A DNA stretch of 64,000 nucleotides, from NCBI GenBank assembly GCA_963580455.1, contig OY756968.1, positions 17,887,996 through 17,951,995 on the forward strand. The letters run 5' to 3'. The DNA is from Euonymus europaeus (lineage: Eukaryota > Streptophyta > Magnoliopsida > Celastrales > Celastraceae). A program made the position numbers and the translations under genes. Below the pieces are notes generated by a model, which saw only the letters and a program-made list of their open reading frames with translations, searched no databases and was not told the DNA's origin. Below are positions 35,201-47,847 of this stretch, one piece after another; position 1 is the first letter of the stretch, and every line of letters begins with the position of its first letter.

Positions 35201-36251
35201 AATTTGACCAAGTAATGTTGTCAAATAACTTTCACATTAATGAATGTGATAAGTGTGTATATGTGAAAAGCACATCATCAGATTATGTAATTATCTGCTT
35301 ATATGTGGACGATATGATTATCATTGGTAGTGATAATAATATTGTCAAAGCCACTAAGAAAATGTTGGCAAACCAATTTGACATGAAAGACTTAGGCCTT
35401 GCAGATGTCATACTTGGTATTAAGATTACCAAGAACGTGGATGGTTACGCATTATCTCAGTCACATTATATTGAGAAAGTGCTCAATAGATTTGACAAAG
35501 ATAACAGTACCATAGAAAGAACGCCTGTTGATGTGAATCTTCATCTTAAAAAGAATGAAGGTCCTAGTGTTTCTCAATTGGAGTACTCCCGGATCATTGG
35601 TAGCTTAATGTACCTAATGAACTGTACTCGTCCTGATATAGCTTATTCAGTCAGTAAGCTAAGTAGATACACTAGTAATCCTGGAGAGGATCATTGGAAA
35701 GCAATAGGAAGATTCCTAAATTATCTTAGGTACATTGCTAATTATGGACTGCATTACACAAGCTATACAGCTGTAGTTGAAGGTTACAGTGATACGAATT
35801 GGATTTCTGACTCACAAGATGCTAAATCCACTAGTGGATACATCTTTATACTTGGTGGTGCAGCCATTTCATGGAAATCCTCTAAACAAACTTGTATCGC
35901 CAGATCTACTATGGAATCAAAGTTCATAGCTCTAGATCGAGCATGAGAAGAAGCTGAATGGCTACTCAACTTTTGGAGGATATTCCTTTGTGGCCGAAAC
36001 CTGTGTCGTCTATTTGTATACATTGCGATAGTCAGTCTGCAATCGGAAGGGCACAAAATCAAATTTATAATGGGAAGTCTTGACACATACATCGTAGACA
36101 TAAAACTATTAGACAACTTTTGTCTAATGGGATCATATCCATTGATTACGTGAAATCAAAGGATAACATCGCTGACCCATTAACAAAAGGCTTGACTAGA
36201 GATCAAGTGCATAATTCATCGAAGGGAATGGGTTTAAAGTCCATAAATTAA
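32224..36251 (+). pseudogene. Copia gag-pol polyprotein, multiple nonsense mutations
   Basis: One long frame from MTNVVNDVSANVIEG (32224) gives gag, a degraded zinc knuckle at 33087-33130 (CFV*DKEGHQAKDC), protease (WWVDTGSTRHVCANK), integrase ([53 protein letters not shown]), RT ([42 protein letters not shown]) and RNase H ([19 protein letters not shown]). It is interrupted by about eight stops, including those after RWQ, TL, CFV, SLCA, YKA and LDRA, and by a frameshift near 35965. Active-site residues of protease, integrase and RT are still visible. The product would be non-functional as it stands. Confidence 0.92.
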
Positions 36252-36821
36252 AGTTCCATCACACTGGCAACCCAACATAGTTGATTGGAGATCCCAAGAT
36301 CTATGTTCAATGGGACAACCGAATTGTGGGGAATTTAAAGAAATCACCAAGGAATTTATTCCTAACTCTTTCCTATGATGAGATAGTGATATCTGCCATG
36401 TGTTCAGGATAATTTCTTATTTTATTGATTCTTGTACGTTGGAAATCCAACTAAAGTAAGGCAGAATACTTTTAACAAGAAATCACCTATATGAGTGTGA
36501 AGGGGCCCGCTTCTATGAGAGTGATAGGACTAATCTCTCTAGAGCACTCATGAATTACCAGGTATGTCCAAGGCCAAAACGGACAGAATGTAAAAAGGAA
36601 TCAATGGTGGTGGAAAAGAAATTGTGTTAGTATCTTGTCTTGGTTTAAGCGAAAGCTGAACAGTTCAAGACATCGTGTTCACTGGTTAGCAATTAAACCC
36701 GATGATACTTTACTAGGGAATGTTCAAAGTCAAAAACTACCTATCCCGATGCAACTATTTTTCGAAGCTCTCTCTCAATTGAGTCTGCATAACATTTCTG
36801 CATTTCATTCATGTGGGGAAT

Positions 36822-37881
36822 TGTTGGAAAATCATGGTTTTGACCATGTATTTAATAGAGATTCAATTATGGAATAATTGAAGTGAGAACATGAATATGT
36901 AGAGTTTCATGTGGAGAATAATCATATGTATTCACTTGCTCAAAGCCAAGCAAAGAGTGAATGAAATGTTGCTTCCAAGTAAGCTATTTGAGCATGACCA
37001 AGAATAAGGGAATATGAATGTCCCACATTAAAGAATTAAGAGACCAAACTCTTATTTATAAGAGTGAGTGTTGGACATAGACCTTGGGCCCAAGAGCACC
37101 CAAGCTTTTGTGGGAATGAGGGAATGCACATTATGCTAAATAGTAATACGCGCACGCGTGCGTGCTTGTGTGTGTGGTGGGCTTGTTCACCAGTGCATTT
37201 CCTTTTGGACCACGGTCCGATGGGCTTTAAGCCCATATCTATTGTTCTTGTTTCCTTCCTATTGGGCCATGTCTCAAAGGGCTAAGCTGTGAGCCCAGCC
37301 CAGTCCGAATTCCAGATTCCAGAAAATAAAAAATTCTCTGGGATGAGAAGTTGTGTTTAGTTATACATGAAGTTGGTTTCGGATTAGTTTGATTTTATCT
37401 TGGTTGGCTAACAGATATAATTGTATTCAATTATCTGTTAGATAATATCAATTTCGGGATTATTGTTCAATCCGTTTTTGGCTTAATCTTCTCTTCCCCT
37501 CATACACTATAAATAGGGCCCTTTAGTTCATGGAATAGACACACCAAAAATCACAAGCATTCAGATGCATAAGAGTTGAGAGAGAGCTGCCTCCATTCTT
37601 TCCGTTCGTTGCTCGAAGTGCTGCTTCCATTCCGTTCAGGTGCTGTCATTCTATCCTGGGAGACTGTCGTCAAGTGTTCCTGAAGCCACGTGTGGGAGGC
37701 GATTAAGTCTTAAGGAGACAGAGTTTACTTTGGACTTGGCGTTTCTGTTCCTTACCTTCTACCTCCTTTGTTCCCAAGATTGGTATTGTATTTCCATATT
37801 CGTTTATGGTAATAAAATTCTACTTACTTTTCTTTTTTTCATTAATGTGAGTTTGAACCATAAACTTCTAATTATTCAACA
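36822..37881 (+). repeat. Copia 3' LTR
   Basis: Starts TGTTGGAAAATCATGG and ends TTATTCAACA; preceded by a purine tract. About 570 bp of non-coding DNA lies between the polyprotein end and this LTR. Confidence 0.92.
37508..37515 (+). promoter_or_regulatory. TATA box in the 3' LTR
   Basis: TATAAATA in the same context as at 31768; an LTR promoter facing the downstream flank. Confidence 0.7.
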
Positions 37882-38044
37882 TGCACTCCTACTCTGCTCT
37901 CTTTGTGGCTCCTAGTGCGGTAGACTATAGTGAGTGCCTCTGTCATTCTCTGCTCTTTTTTTTTTGGTAATTGGTAGTGGTAAGTCCTTCTCTCCTTGTA
38001 ATGTCAATTACAAAATCATCAATTTATTTGCTCTGAAATTTTGT

Positions 38045-41000
38045 TTAACATTGTTGTATCATGTATGCATTTGTATCACAAATTAGCTTGGGGGGACATG
38101 GCAGCGAAACACCAAGTTCAAAAAGAAGATTCTGAGTCCAATCGATTTGAGCAGATGTAGAGGCAACGACACGATACTCAGCTTTGGTGGAGAATTGAGC
38201 AACAGTTCTTTGTTTCTTGAAACACCAAGATATAGGATTCCCACCAACATGGAGCACATAGGTAGAGATAGAAGTAAAATCATCACGATTACTAGCCCAA
38301 TTAGCATCTGAGTAGGCAACAAGAGCTGAAGTAGGAGAGGCAACAAGTGCAAGGGATTTGTGTCGATGAAAATGAAGAGTGGTAGGAGCATGCATGAATT
38401 GAGCTAATTTTTTGACAAAGTAGGCAATGTCCAGATGAGTAAGAGACAAATATTGCAACCCCCCAAGCACACGTTGAATTTTTTTTGCATTAGTAGGGGA
38501 GGAACCATCACTAAGGATTAAGGGAGTGGATGAAGCCATGGGAGTGGTAGCATCTTTGGCACCAGACATATCATGTTGTGTTAACAAATCTCAGATGTAT
38601 TTGTGTTGTGCGAGAAAGAGACGTGTCTTGGTAGAAATAGCTTCAAATCCAAGGAAAAAAATTTAAATCACCAAGATCTTTGAGCGAGAAATTGCTGGAA
38701 AGTGCTTGAACAAAGGCAGAGATGAGTGAAGGTGAGTTTCCTATCACAAGAAGATAATCAACATACACCAAGAAATAAGCAATGTCAGCATTAGAGCGAT
38801 ACACAAAAAGGGATGAGTTTATTTTTGTGTTGACAAAGCCATAGAAGATGACAAAAGACTTGAACTCTTGAAACCAAGCTCGGGGAGCTTTTTTGAGACC
38901 GTAAAGTACTTTTCAAAGACGACACATAATATTAAGTGGATTGAGATTGATAAAAAATGCCTAGTGGTTGAGTCATGTACACTTCTTCCGGGAGAGTTCC
39001 ATATAAAAATGCATTATTCACATCAAGCTATTGTACCCGCCAACCATGGTGGACCGCTAAGGAGAGAACAATTCGAATGGTAGCAGGTTTGACAACTGCA
39101 CTATATGTATCATGATAGTCCAAACCAGCACATTGATGAAAGCCTTTGGCAACGAGATGTGCTTTATATCTCTCAATGCTCTCATCTGACTTCCTCTTGA
39201 TGCGAAATTCTCATTTGCACCCAATGACATTCTATTTTGGTTGAGGGCAAACTAAATCCCAAGTTCCATTACGAAGGGGTGTAGTAAGTTCATCACACAT
39301 AGTAGCTCTCCATTGAGAATCTTTTATGGCTTGAGAAACACAAATGGGTTTAATAGAAGAGGGAATGGGATGTGTGGTGGCAAGATTGACGTGTTTAGGT
39401 CGAAAGGTGTTTGTCTTGTAGCGAGTTTGCATGGGGTGTTGATTAGCATCACTAGGAGGATGATGAATATAAGGTAAAAAAACTATAAATTGAGAATCAT
39501 ATATTGGGGGCAGAGGTGGCGAACAAGGAGAAGTCAAGGAAGATCCAGCCATGGCGGGGTCACTATTAGAGTCCAATGTTTGTGGCGGAGTAGAGAGCGA
39601 TGCTGCTGATGCTGGAGATGTCGACTCTACGATAGGCAAATTTCGTGGTTTTGGGAGAAATTAAATGTTGAGTCTCATGAGATTGAACAAGATTTTTAAG
39701 TCCTTCATACTCACCACCTCCATCAGTGTAAATGGTGACAATGAGAGTATTGGAGAATTTTTCCACCATAGTTTTGAATTGTGCGAAAAGAGAGAAAACA
39801 TCAGATTTTTTTTCTATTTGATAAAGCCAACAATACTTCGTATAATGATCAACGAACAGGACATAATAGGAAAAACCATCCATTGATTTTACTAGAGAAG
39901 GTCCGCAAACATCGGAATAAACTAGATCTAAGATCTTGCGACTTTTAAGAGAAGACACACCAAAGGGTTGTTTATGAATTTTGCTACAGAGACAAGAATC
40001 ACAAGCGATACTAGACTTAGTGACTGAGAATCTTGAGTGACGGATGTCCAAGGCAACTATGCCAGCTTTCAAGTGACATCTTGACTCCTACACAAGCAAA
40101 TTTGGACTTCTAAAGTGACGTATGCATGACTGCCCATTCATACACATCATTCTTGTTCCTTCCTCGTGGGAACAGTGCCCCCGTAGTAAAATCCTTCACC
40201 ACAAAATAGGAGGGAAAAAATTCAATAGAGGTGTTGTTTGTGTTGCAAAATTGTGAGACAAAGACTAAGTTTTTATGCATAGTAGGCACACAAAGAACAT
40301 TATTGAGTGTAAACGATTTCAAATGAGAGTTGAGAGAAGAGGAACCAGAATGTGTAATGGATAAGCCTGTACCATCACCAATAACAATGTCATCAAGTCC
40401 TTCATAGGGATCGTGGATAGAAAGATTACTCAAATTTGTAGTGACATGATGAGAGGCGTCGGAATCAACTAACCAGCTTGGAGAGAAAGCATGGGAATCT
40501 CTAGCAGCGGCGTGATTGGCAATAGGAAGATTTTCTCGCAAAAAGATTGTCGTAGCATGATAACATTATTTTGCAGCATGACCACGTTTCCCACAAAATT
40601 GACAGACCATATTATTGCTCCGAAAATTGGTATTGGTGTTGGAAGAATGATTAGCATTTCTATTTGGAGTAGAACCATACCGAGTTTGATTATTGTTTCT
40701 CTTACCACCTCAATGGTTATTATAATTGGATCGAGTGTTGTTTGCTGTCATAGGAACAAATGAAGCTTGAAATTCTTCTCTTTTTAAATAAGCTTCATAT
40801 TCCACTAGCTTATCAAAGAGTTCTTCAAAGGAGATGACTGTGTCTCTAGCACGAACAGTTGCAACAATTGGATCAAATGATCTCCCAAGACCATTTAAAA
40901 TATGGATGATTAGATAGAGATCACCGAGATGAGCCCCCAACCATTGTTAAATCATATGTAATAGGTTTAATTGCTTGAAGGTAATCTGAGATAGAGGAGT

Positions 41001-41364
41001 CCCGACCCCTTGTTTGAATTTCATTAGACTCTCTTGCAGTCCCATAATACGAGAAGTGGATTTATTGGCATAAAGACTTGCAAGCTTTGTCCAAGCTTGT
41101 TGAGAAGAGCTGGAGAAGGTCACAAATGGAATGATGGTGCCATCAAGAGAGCCAATAATGGCAAAGAGTAAAAGCTTATCTTGGAGAACCCAAAGATGAT
41201 GGGTTGGATTTGGAATCTTCTCACCTTTCTTTCAATTGTTTGTGAGGGACATGGGAAAGTGTCATCAACAAAACCAAGAACATCATACCCAAAAAGAAGG
41301 GAATGATGGTGGTGGATAATGTTGCAGTGGCAGGAGAAGTGGAAAAGGAGTTGATGGATGCCAT
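38045..41364 (-). pseudogene. Copia polyprotein (second family), degenerate
   Basis: Minus strand, starting at MASINSFSTSPATATL (41364). Gag at 41364-40710 includes DTVISFEELFDKLVEYEAYL, then a knuckle-like region. Protease at 40541-40110 reads WLVDSDASHHVT (the DSG catalytic triplet is DSD). Integrase at 40072-39660 reads CDSCLCSKIHKQPF, YSDVCGPSLV, GFSYYVLFVDHYTKYCW and TDGGGEYEGL. RT at about 39640-38650 includes QWRATMCDELTTPLRNGTWD, and near 38750 YVDYLLVIG, where the second Asp of YVDD is Tyr. RNase H at 38587-38045 reads YSDANWASNRDDFTS and STKAEYR. Several frames are involved, so it is dead. The 3' LTR expected left of 38045 is missing. Confidence 0.85.
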
Positions 41365-41394
41365 TGAAAAGCTTAATTCTCGTTGGAGATTTTC

Positions 41395-41760
41395 AGCTTC
41401 GATACCATATAATAGTTATAGAGAACAAGAGAGAAAGAAAGATTTGAATAATGGTTTCAATTTTTATTATGTTTGCTTGCATCAGATACAAATATATATA
41501 TATATATATATATACAAAGATGATTTCTACGTATATGGCTGAAGTTAAGGAGGATGATTTCCTTTGTCTAAGGTTAAAAGTAAGGTTGACCCAACAAATA
41601 AAGGATTCCTACAATTACTCTAAACGGCTGATTGTCTAAGTTGGTGTGATGTGATTTGTCTAGCCTAATAAAGTCTTGGTATGCTGTGTCTTGGCCTAAT
41701 ATAGTATTGGTGTGCTTTGATTTGTCTTGCCTAATACCAAGCAGCAACGAAGGTAGTGAA
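41395..41760 (-). mobile_element. Copia 5' LTR and primer site (minus orientation)
   Basis: On the minus strand ATGGTATCGAAGC (41395-41407) is an initiator-Met primer site just upstream of gag. The sequence beyond it (to about 41760) has LTR character, including an AT dinucleotide run at 41487-41512. Exact LTR limits are unclear because the second LTR is absent. Confidence 0.55.
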
Positions 41761-41765
41761 TTAAC

Positions 41766-42440
41766 CAATGTTGTTGAAGACGGACCGGACCGGCCGGTCG
41801 AACCGATCAAACCGTGAACCGGTGACCTGTCCGGTCCGGAAGAGGCATTTAAACCGGTGAATTCCTGTTTAGGTCTAAAAATCCTCTAAAAATAGAAAAA
41901 CGGGAAAAAGATGGGATTTTGCGTCTGCGATTTTGTGATTTTGCTTCTGCCGCCGTCTGCGATTTTGCGTCTCCGGCTGTCGTCTGCGACTCTGCTATTT
42001 TGCGTCTCTGGTTCTGCGATTTCGATGCGTCTGCGACTCTGCTACTCTGCGTCTGGAGCTTGGAGTCTCTGGTTTTGCGATTTTGATGCGTCTGCGACTC
42101 TGCTACTCTGTGTCTGGAGCTTGGACTTACTCTTACAATTCACAAATTCAAAAATCAAAAATTCTTCAAATTTCAAAACTCCAAAATCCAAATTGCAATG
42201 TAGCCTAGTCACTGGTGTGACCCTGTGCCCTGCCATGCATTGCTCCTCCACATCCACATTCAAAAAGCTCAAAAGTGCTGGAGCCTGGAAGGCTGGAACA
42301 ACCGAACAAGACCATTGTGCCCTGCCATGCTTTATGCCTCTCTAATCAACCTATCAAAGCTCAAAAGTAAATCCATGAAGAAGAAACTTGCAAGTTAGAT
42401 CGGAACCACTTACTGTTCTGGTTCTGGCGACACACAGAGT
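41766..42440. mobile_element. GC-rich element with CCGGACCGGCCGG motif, possibly hAT-derived
   Basis: CAATGTTGTTGAAGACGG at 41766 is followed by GGACCGGACCGGCCGGTCG, a start seen in some plant hAT-type repeats. Downstream is a tandem duplication of 61 bp (about 42022-42124: GATGCGTCTGCGACTCTGCT...). The 144-codon ORF at 41911-42345 is built from this repeat and has no known domain. The other terminus is not found. Confidence 0.35.
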
Positions 42441-43367
42441 AGCAGAGTCGCCAGATTTAACAACAACAAAAAAAGAAGGTAAGCAAGCACCTTTCACTCA
42501 ATTCCTTCTTTGTTTTTATTCCAATGATTTTTAGCCAAAATACAAAAAGAAAATTTGAGTATAGCGTTGCAAAAACAATCAAAGAGGAATAAACATGTAC
42601 TAATTCAAACGTAAAGAAGGGAAAGTTGGCAATTCATAAAACATGATTCATGCATTCTAAAAGTTGCAATTGAGATTACTTGGTAATAATTTCAATCGTG
42701 AAAAAATGAAGTTTTGAAACATGCTAACCTCTTGGTCAAGAAAAATCATGTCATGGCTTATTGTCTCATTTGTCTTGTTATTGATTGATTCTCAAAGACA
42801 AATAATTCTCACAGCAACAAAACAGTCAATCTGAGTAGGGTTTATGTTTTTCTGCATGGTCTCCCCCATTTCTGGAAAATACTGAACATGGTTAGCTTAC
42901 AAAAGAAATTATAAATAAATTGGTACAATTTGATAAGAAATCATAAGCAATCAATAGAGTTGCATCAATGACAATCATTTGAATCGGGGCTTTCTAATTT
43001 ATGAATTGAACAAAGATATTTAACAAAAAAAAAAAACTAAGCATATATTTGCAACCCAATATATCAAAAAGTTAAAAAATCAGGATAACAGGATATACGA
43101 CCACCAACCAAAAACTGCAATACAAAGCATAACAAAGTGCATAGCAAAATAAATTAAAGGGAAAAAACCAACAAAAGCCACTGTCAATTTTCCATTTTTA
43201 ATTATTCCTTAAAAGTGTTGCCACACAACAATTAAGCAATCATTTGCAATTGAAAATAAATCCAACTAAGCTATCACTAAACCGTAACACAAGAAGCAGT
43301 AAACCAACATAAAAAAAAATGCAGTCGTCTTAGTCAAAGTACAGGAAAGAGCAATCTGGAAGTTGCT
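42441..43367. other. No gene recognised
   Basis: AT-rich, A-rich on the plus strand, with no frame of note. It may be 3' flank of the LINE fragment that follows on the minus strand. Confidence 0.45.
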
Positions 43368-43559
43368 TCATATTTGGAAAGCATTTCGCAAGGGAGGAGC
43401 CACTTCATGAGGAATTTCCTCAATAAAAAAATAATCATGCTCTTGGCTTAAAGCTAAACCCCCCAAAGATTGAGCAACTATATTGGCGCTCCTAAGAGCG
43501 TGACTTACTTCCAAATGATTAAAGTGCTCTAGAAAATACGTCAACACATATATGCACAA
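43368..43559 (-). pseudogene. LINE RNase H domain, C-terminal fragment
   Basis: Reads YFLEHFNHLEVSHALRSANIVA, QSLGGLALSQEHDYFFIEE and IPHEVAPPLRNAF. The pattern V.H..R.AN.VA..LA.LALS....F.EE.P matches the end of the RVT_3 RNase H domain in plant LINE polyproteins. Everything upstream in the reading direction (above 43560) is replaced by AT-rich sequence. Confidence 0.6.
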
Positions 43560-43689
43560 TTTCTATTTATATATGTATATTTATATTTATAATTACATTT
43601 CTCCTATTAATTTTCCTTATCTATTAAAAAAATCCAGATTTTTCCTATAATTTACTGTGCTTTAATTGAGATTAATATTAAAAATTATT

Positions 43690-45190
43690 AAGAGAAGTGG
43701 AATTTTGAGTCATTTAGTGGTCGGTCGACATGACATGTCATGCGAGAGGAGTAGGGGGTTTACCATAGAGTGGTTGAAATAGTCCATCCCATACGATATA
43801 TGTTACATATATGTCATAGAATGGTAAACTATATTAGTATGAATTATATTTGTGAAGGTGCATACTAATATTAACATTATATAATAGTAATTTGGGTTTA
43901 GGTGCATATTGTATATTATATAATATGCACCTAAACCCAATTATGATATCATATTATTAGTCATTATGTTAATAATGTCCAATAATATGATTAATAGTTA
44001 TTTTATAACCTACTAATTGTTATTTGGGCATTTCTTATAGCTATTTGTCATTCCACTATATATTTAAGTTTATATTATAACGTAATAGGATGTCCAAGTA
44101 GGATATTATACTTGAAATGTATAAATAATTGCATTTATATGTTATCATATAATCAATAATATCTTAATGATTACATGGTATGATTAAATAACCGTCAATA
44201 GGAAAGATAAATTAACAGTCAATAATATTTTATGTTAATTTGACCTAAAAATTGTCATTATGCCAACATAACTAATCATGTGAAAAGTAGTTATCACGTG
44301 ATATTTGGATGACATTATATTATTGATATAACAGAATAATATTAAGCAAACCATATAACGATTTAATTGATATCATATTTTAATAGATAACAATATTGAT
44401 CATATTTTATATGTTATAATGACGGATATTATTTGGAGCATATACAATTGGATATATACATGTTGATTTTTCGATGTCAAATTTGTACCATATTTTATTA
44501 TAATATCTTTCGATGGACCTCTAATGATCTAATAGGTAGAAACGACCTAAGGATTCTGCAGGAACTCCCATAACCCTGCAGAATCCTAATTAGGAACAAT
44601 AGATGCACACATTAAGTGTAAAACAATAGGTAATTTATCCAATTACCTATTGTTCCTATGACGATTTGTAATATCTATAATCTTTGTCTTATATCCAAAT
44701 AAACAACTATCCATTATTTACTGATATTAATTGGATATCTGGTATTATTATTTATTAAATATCATAATGGTTATAGGTGGGAAAATTGAGATTATTCAAA
44801 TATGTATCATATATCAACATTGTTAATGCATCGTTTTATACTTTCCCACCTATAACCCTATAATTGATTTACCAATATATTTGAATAATCTTTGTAATAG
44901 CTTCCTTCACTTATTGTTATAATCTATGAGTAGCTTATTAATCAACAGAATAATAAATTTATGATATTGATAGTATACGATTTGCAATGGAAATATACAT
45001 TTTATTAAATGTATACCATATCATATGGTTGATGTATATGGTATACATTTATTAATAGTGTTAGTATAATCATATTTAGTAATAATATACGGTGTTAGCA
45101 AAATAATTGTACAATTACAATATGACCAATAATTGTAGCATTCTCATAACGACATTTTACATTATAGTTGTAAGTTTTGTAAATGCCCAA
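43690..45190. other. AT-rich tract dense in perfect hairpins, no genes
   Basis: Perfect inverted repeats: 43831-43841/43861-43871 (11 bp); 43892-43910/43922-43940 (19 bp, TTGGGTTTAGGTGCATATT); 43949-43958/43981-43990; 44551-44562/44575-44586 (GGATTCTGCAGG); 44622-44635/44641-44654 (AACAATAGGTAATT); 44769-44784/44842-44857 (GGTTATAGGTGGGAAA); 44790-44803/44877-44890 (interleaved with the previous pair). There is also a palindrome CATGACATGTCATG near 43731. A 32-bp direct repeat (around 44025 and 45191: AATTGTTATTTGGGCATTTC) flanks most of it. No ORF of note. Confidence 0.75.
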
Positions 45191-45320
45191 AATTGTTATT
45201 CGGGCATTTCTTATAGCTACTTTTGCACCCTTTTGGGCTGAACTGTGTTTTTCTTATGGGCGGGTTATGGATTGTTGGGCTAAATGCGGCCGAGAATGAC
45301 CGATAATCTATTACTTATAT

Positions 45321-45934
45321 ATGAAGCTGGAAAAGAGCGCCCCCTCTGGCGGCGAGTCTCCGTCCATTCCGGACTCGCGCGACTGCTTCTTCCCCGCAAC
45401 GTTTCGACCACCAAAACGACGTCGTTCGCCGCAACGTCGTCATTGGCGTCATACCTCCTACACCGCCTTCGGTTCCTGTGGCTGCTTTTCACCCACGTCG
45501 ACACTTCTGTTCCTGTGGCTGTCCTCCACCGCCTCAAAGCAACAGCATACCCATCTCCCTTTCATTTGCTTTCTTCACCCTCTGCTTCACACGGAAAATA
45601 TCCATTTCGTCCTCGCGCTCAATCCAGGTATGCCCTTTTTCCCCGTGATACGCAAAACATAGTTGTTCCTCGCACAGTTGTTCCTCTGCTGCCTGGGTAC
45701 TGCTCTTCTATCCCTCGCCCTTTCCCAGGCCCCCAACTCGAACTTCCTGGCGTGGGTGATTGGGGTGTGCTGTTTCCTTTGTGGGGTAATGTCCTCATCT
45801 GCAAACTTTCTCGATCTCGATCTGATGCTTATCCAACACGATTAGCTGCTGACTGCGATTCCCAATTCTTCCAGCTGCCATTCTGTGTTCGCACAAATGT
45901 TTGGGGTGTTCTGCTTCCATTAGAGAAGATGTGA
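45321..45934 (+). other. GC-rich exon-like piece near the Helitron 5' end
   Basis: The GC content is higher than the surroundings and frames of 113 and 216 codons overlap here, rich in Ser, Arg, Pro and Leu. I recognise no domain, and two long frames in different phases suggest composition rather than selection. It could be a captured 5' UTR or first exon. A GT after CTCAG at about 45978 might be a donor. Confidence 0.3.
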
Positions 45935-46625
45935 GATTGCATGGAGATGGAAGGTGGAGCTCTGTTGCGAGATCCTCAGGTAACTAATAATTATCAGATT
46001 GAAACACTGTTTTCCCCTAAAAGTTCAAGCTCGAGTTGAGCTATTCAAACATTGATTCTTCTAGCTTTGGTTTAATTTCCCTTTCATTCTGTTAATATTG
46101 GTAAAACTGATATTGGTTAATTCTTTCTCTCGAAGTACTTATTGAATTTCTTTTGTCCAATTGTATATAAGGTGGAGGGTGGTTGGCATATGGTGTGATG
46201 GGCTTCAAACAAATTGCAAGCAATACGTATGTTCATTTAAAACAAATTGCAAATATGATTTCATATTCGTCGATTCTACTTCTGCGTGTTTTGTCTGTCT
46301 TACTCATGCTTTTTTCCCCTAATCATGTTTTTTGAAGATGACTCATTTTGACATTGAAAACATGGAAGAAGCAAATGTCCCCGCTGCAAAGCAAAATAAA
46401 CTTTCAGTGTTTATTTTGACATTGATCTTGCAGTGTTTTCTTCATAACTTGGAACTTTGAATGTAAACTTTGCTTAATTGGCACAGCAGCCCATTATGGG
46501 TATAAATTAATAGAGTTTTGATCTTTTCTTTTGGGGTGCTTCTGAATAGACATGTTGCTTAAGTGTGAGCAAAAGATGGGTTTTTGTGTTGTTTTGGTTA
46601 GTGTCCTCTTCCAGCTTGATAGACC

Positions 46626-46709
46626 ACAGAATAATAATATCGTACATGGCTTAAACACTGGATAATCACAGAATAATAATATCGTACATGGCTTAAACAC
46701 TGGATAATC
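46626..46709 (+). repeat. 42-bp perfect tandem duplication
   Basis: Two identical copies: 46626-46667 and 46668-46709, starting CACAGAATAATAATATCG. Identity suggests a recent event within the Helitron. Confidence 0.9.
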
Positions 46710-47847
46710 ATTGCTTGCTGTAATTTGTGTTGTCTGTCAGCTTTTAATTTAACTCCTTCAATGTTTAGTCATACGCTTGGCTAGATTATCTTTATAGTTG
46801 CTTTATGGATATTCTCTGTCTCTTTATGTTCTCCTTTCATCAAGCTAATTTTCTTTTTAGCGTTTCTTCACTCTTACTTAAGAATACCCACAAAAATGAA
46901 ATCTATCATCAATTTTCGTTGAAACTTTTCATTGGAAGTTATAAGTTTTTATGTGGGTTAAAGAAGATATGGAACATCTTCTGCCCATTTAAATTTGTAC
47001 GGGTACATTTGGCATACTCACTATTTGAAAAAGGCATATATAGTTGGCTTGGTCTTCTTAATTTCTTTACACATACTTTGTTCCCATGTACGTCAATTAT
47101 ATAGTTTATTAGTTTAATCAGTGAGGAACAAATAGGTACCTCCAAAAAGAGTGGAGAGAGGGCAGCAGCAAAAAAATATTGCAATTGTACATTGCTCATT
47201 GTTCTGTTTGAACACCGTAAATAGCAGTCTGAGGTATTTAGCAAACCTCTATGATATCTAAAAATTTGATGCTCTTAAAACTATGTTCATGTCTTACTGC
47301 ATCTGCTAACCCAGAAAGGTAAGTTTGAAACTATTTGGTCTGTTTGTGTTCATGTTTGCAATCGCTAAAGTTTTTTGGGTCCTTCGGTCTATCTCTATCT
47401 ATGTTTTTCCTGGGTTCGTTAAGAGAATTTGATTACTGGCTATTATTTGCAGGTTGAATTTCAGGTCTCTTCTACTTATTTTTGAAACCATCACAGTTGT
47501 GTCAGCCTATTTAGATGGTTTTAGAGGTTATGGTTTTCCTTGATTATCACCCTGACTACTTTTTCTATTTTCATATTTGTTGCCCTTTACAACTGTTAAA
47601 GACCGGGTGACAAATGATGATGACAAATGATGATGCTTATTATTTGTTAAGACTGGGTTACAAATGATGATGCTTATATTTTTTTAATGCTAGCTTGCGT
47701 TTGATGTGCTCTTAGACTGATCTACAAGAGGATAATCTATAGATTCCCTCGCATTAATGACTGCAGAATATTCATCAGGTTAACCACGTATTTTTTAATT
47801 TATCCATCCCCTTTTTCCTTCTGTTGTTAATAATAATTGATTAATAG

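Larger units (their letters stand above)
31079..37881 (+). mobile_element. Copia retrotransposon, full length with two LTRs, 6.8 kb
   Basis: 5' LTR 31079-32139 and 3' LTR 36822-37881 (about 1,060 bp each) enclose gag, protease, integrase, RT and RNase H in Copia order. The 3' LTR starts TGTTGGAAAATC just after the purine tract ATGTGGGGAAT (36811-36821). The 5' LTR begins TATTGGAAAATC, so its terminal TG has mutated. Flanks are TACAC (31074-31078) and TGCAC (37882-37886), a 5-bp TSD with one change. The LTRs differ by scattered substitutions and by a GC/GT-repeat region (31410-31475 against 37148-37180), so the insertion is not recent. No typical primer site follows the 5' LTR. Confidence 0.9.

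Noticed and set aside
41911..42345. 144-codon ORF rich in Leu, Cys and Ser
   Set aside because: It is made from a 61-bp tandem repeat with no domain.
45284..45934. 216-codon ORF as a real gene
   Set aside because: No recognisable domain and an equally long overlapping frame; kept only as a possible captured exon.
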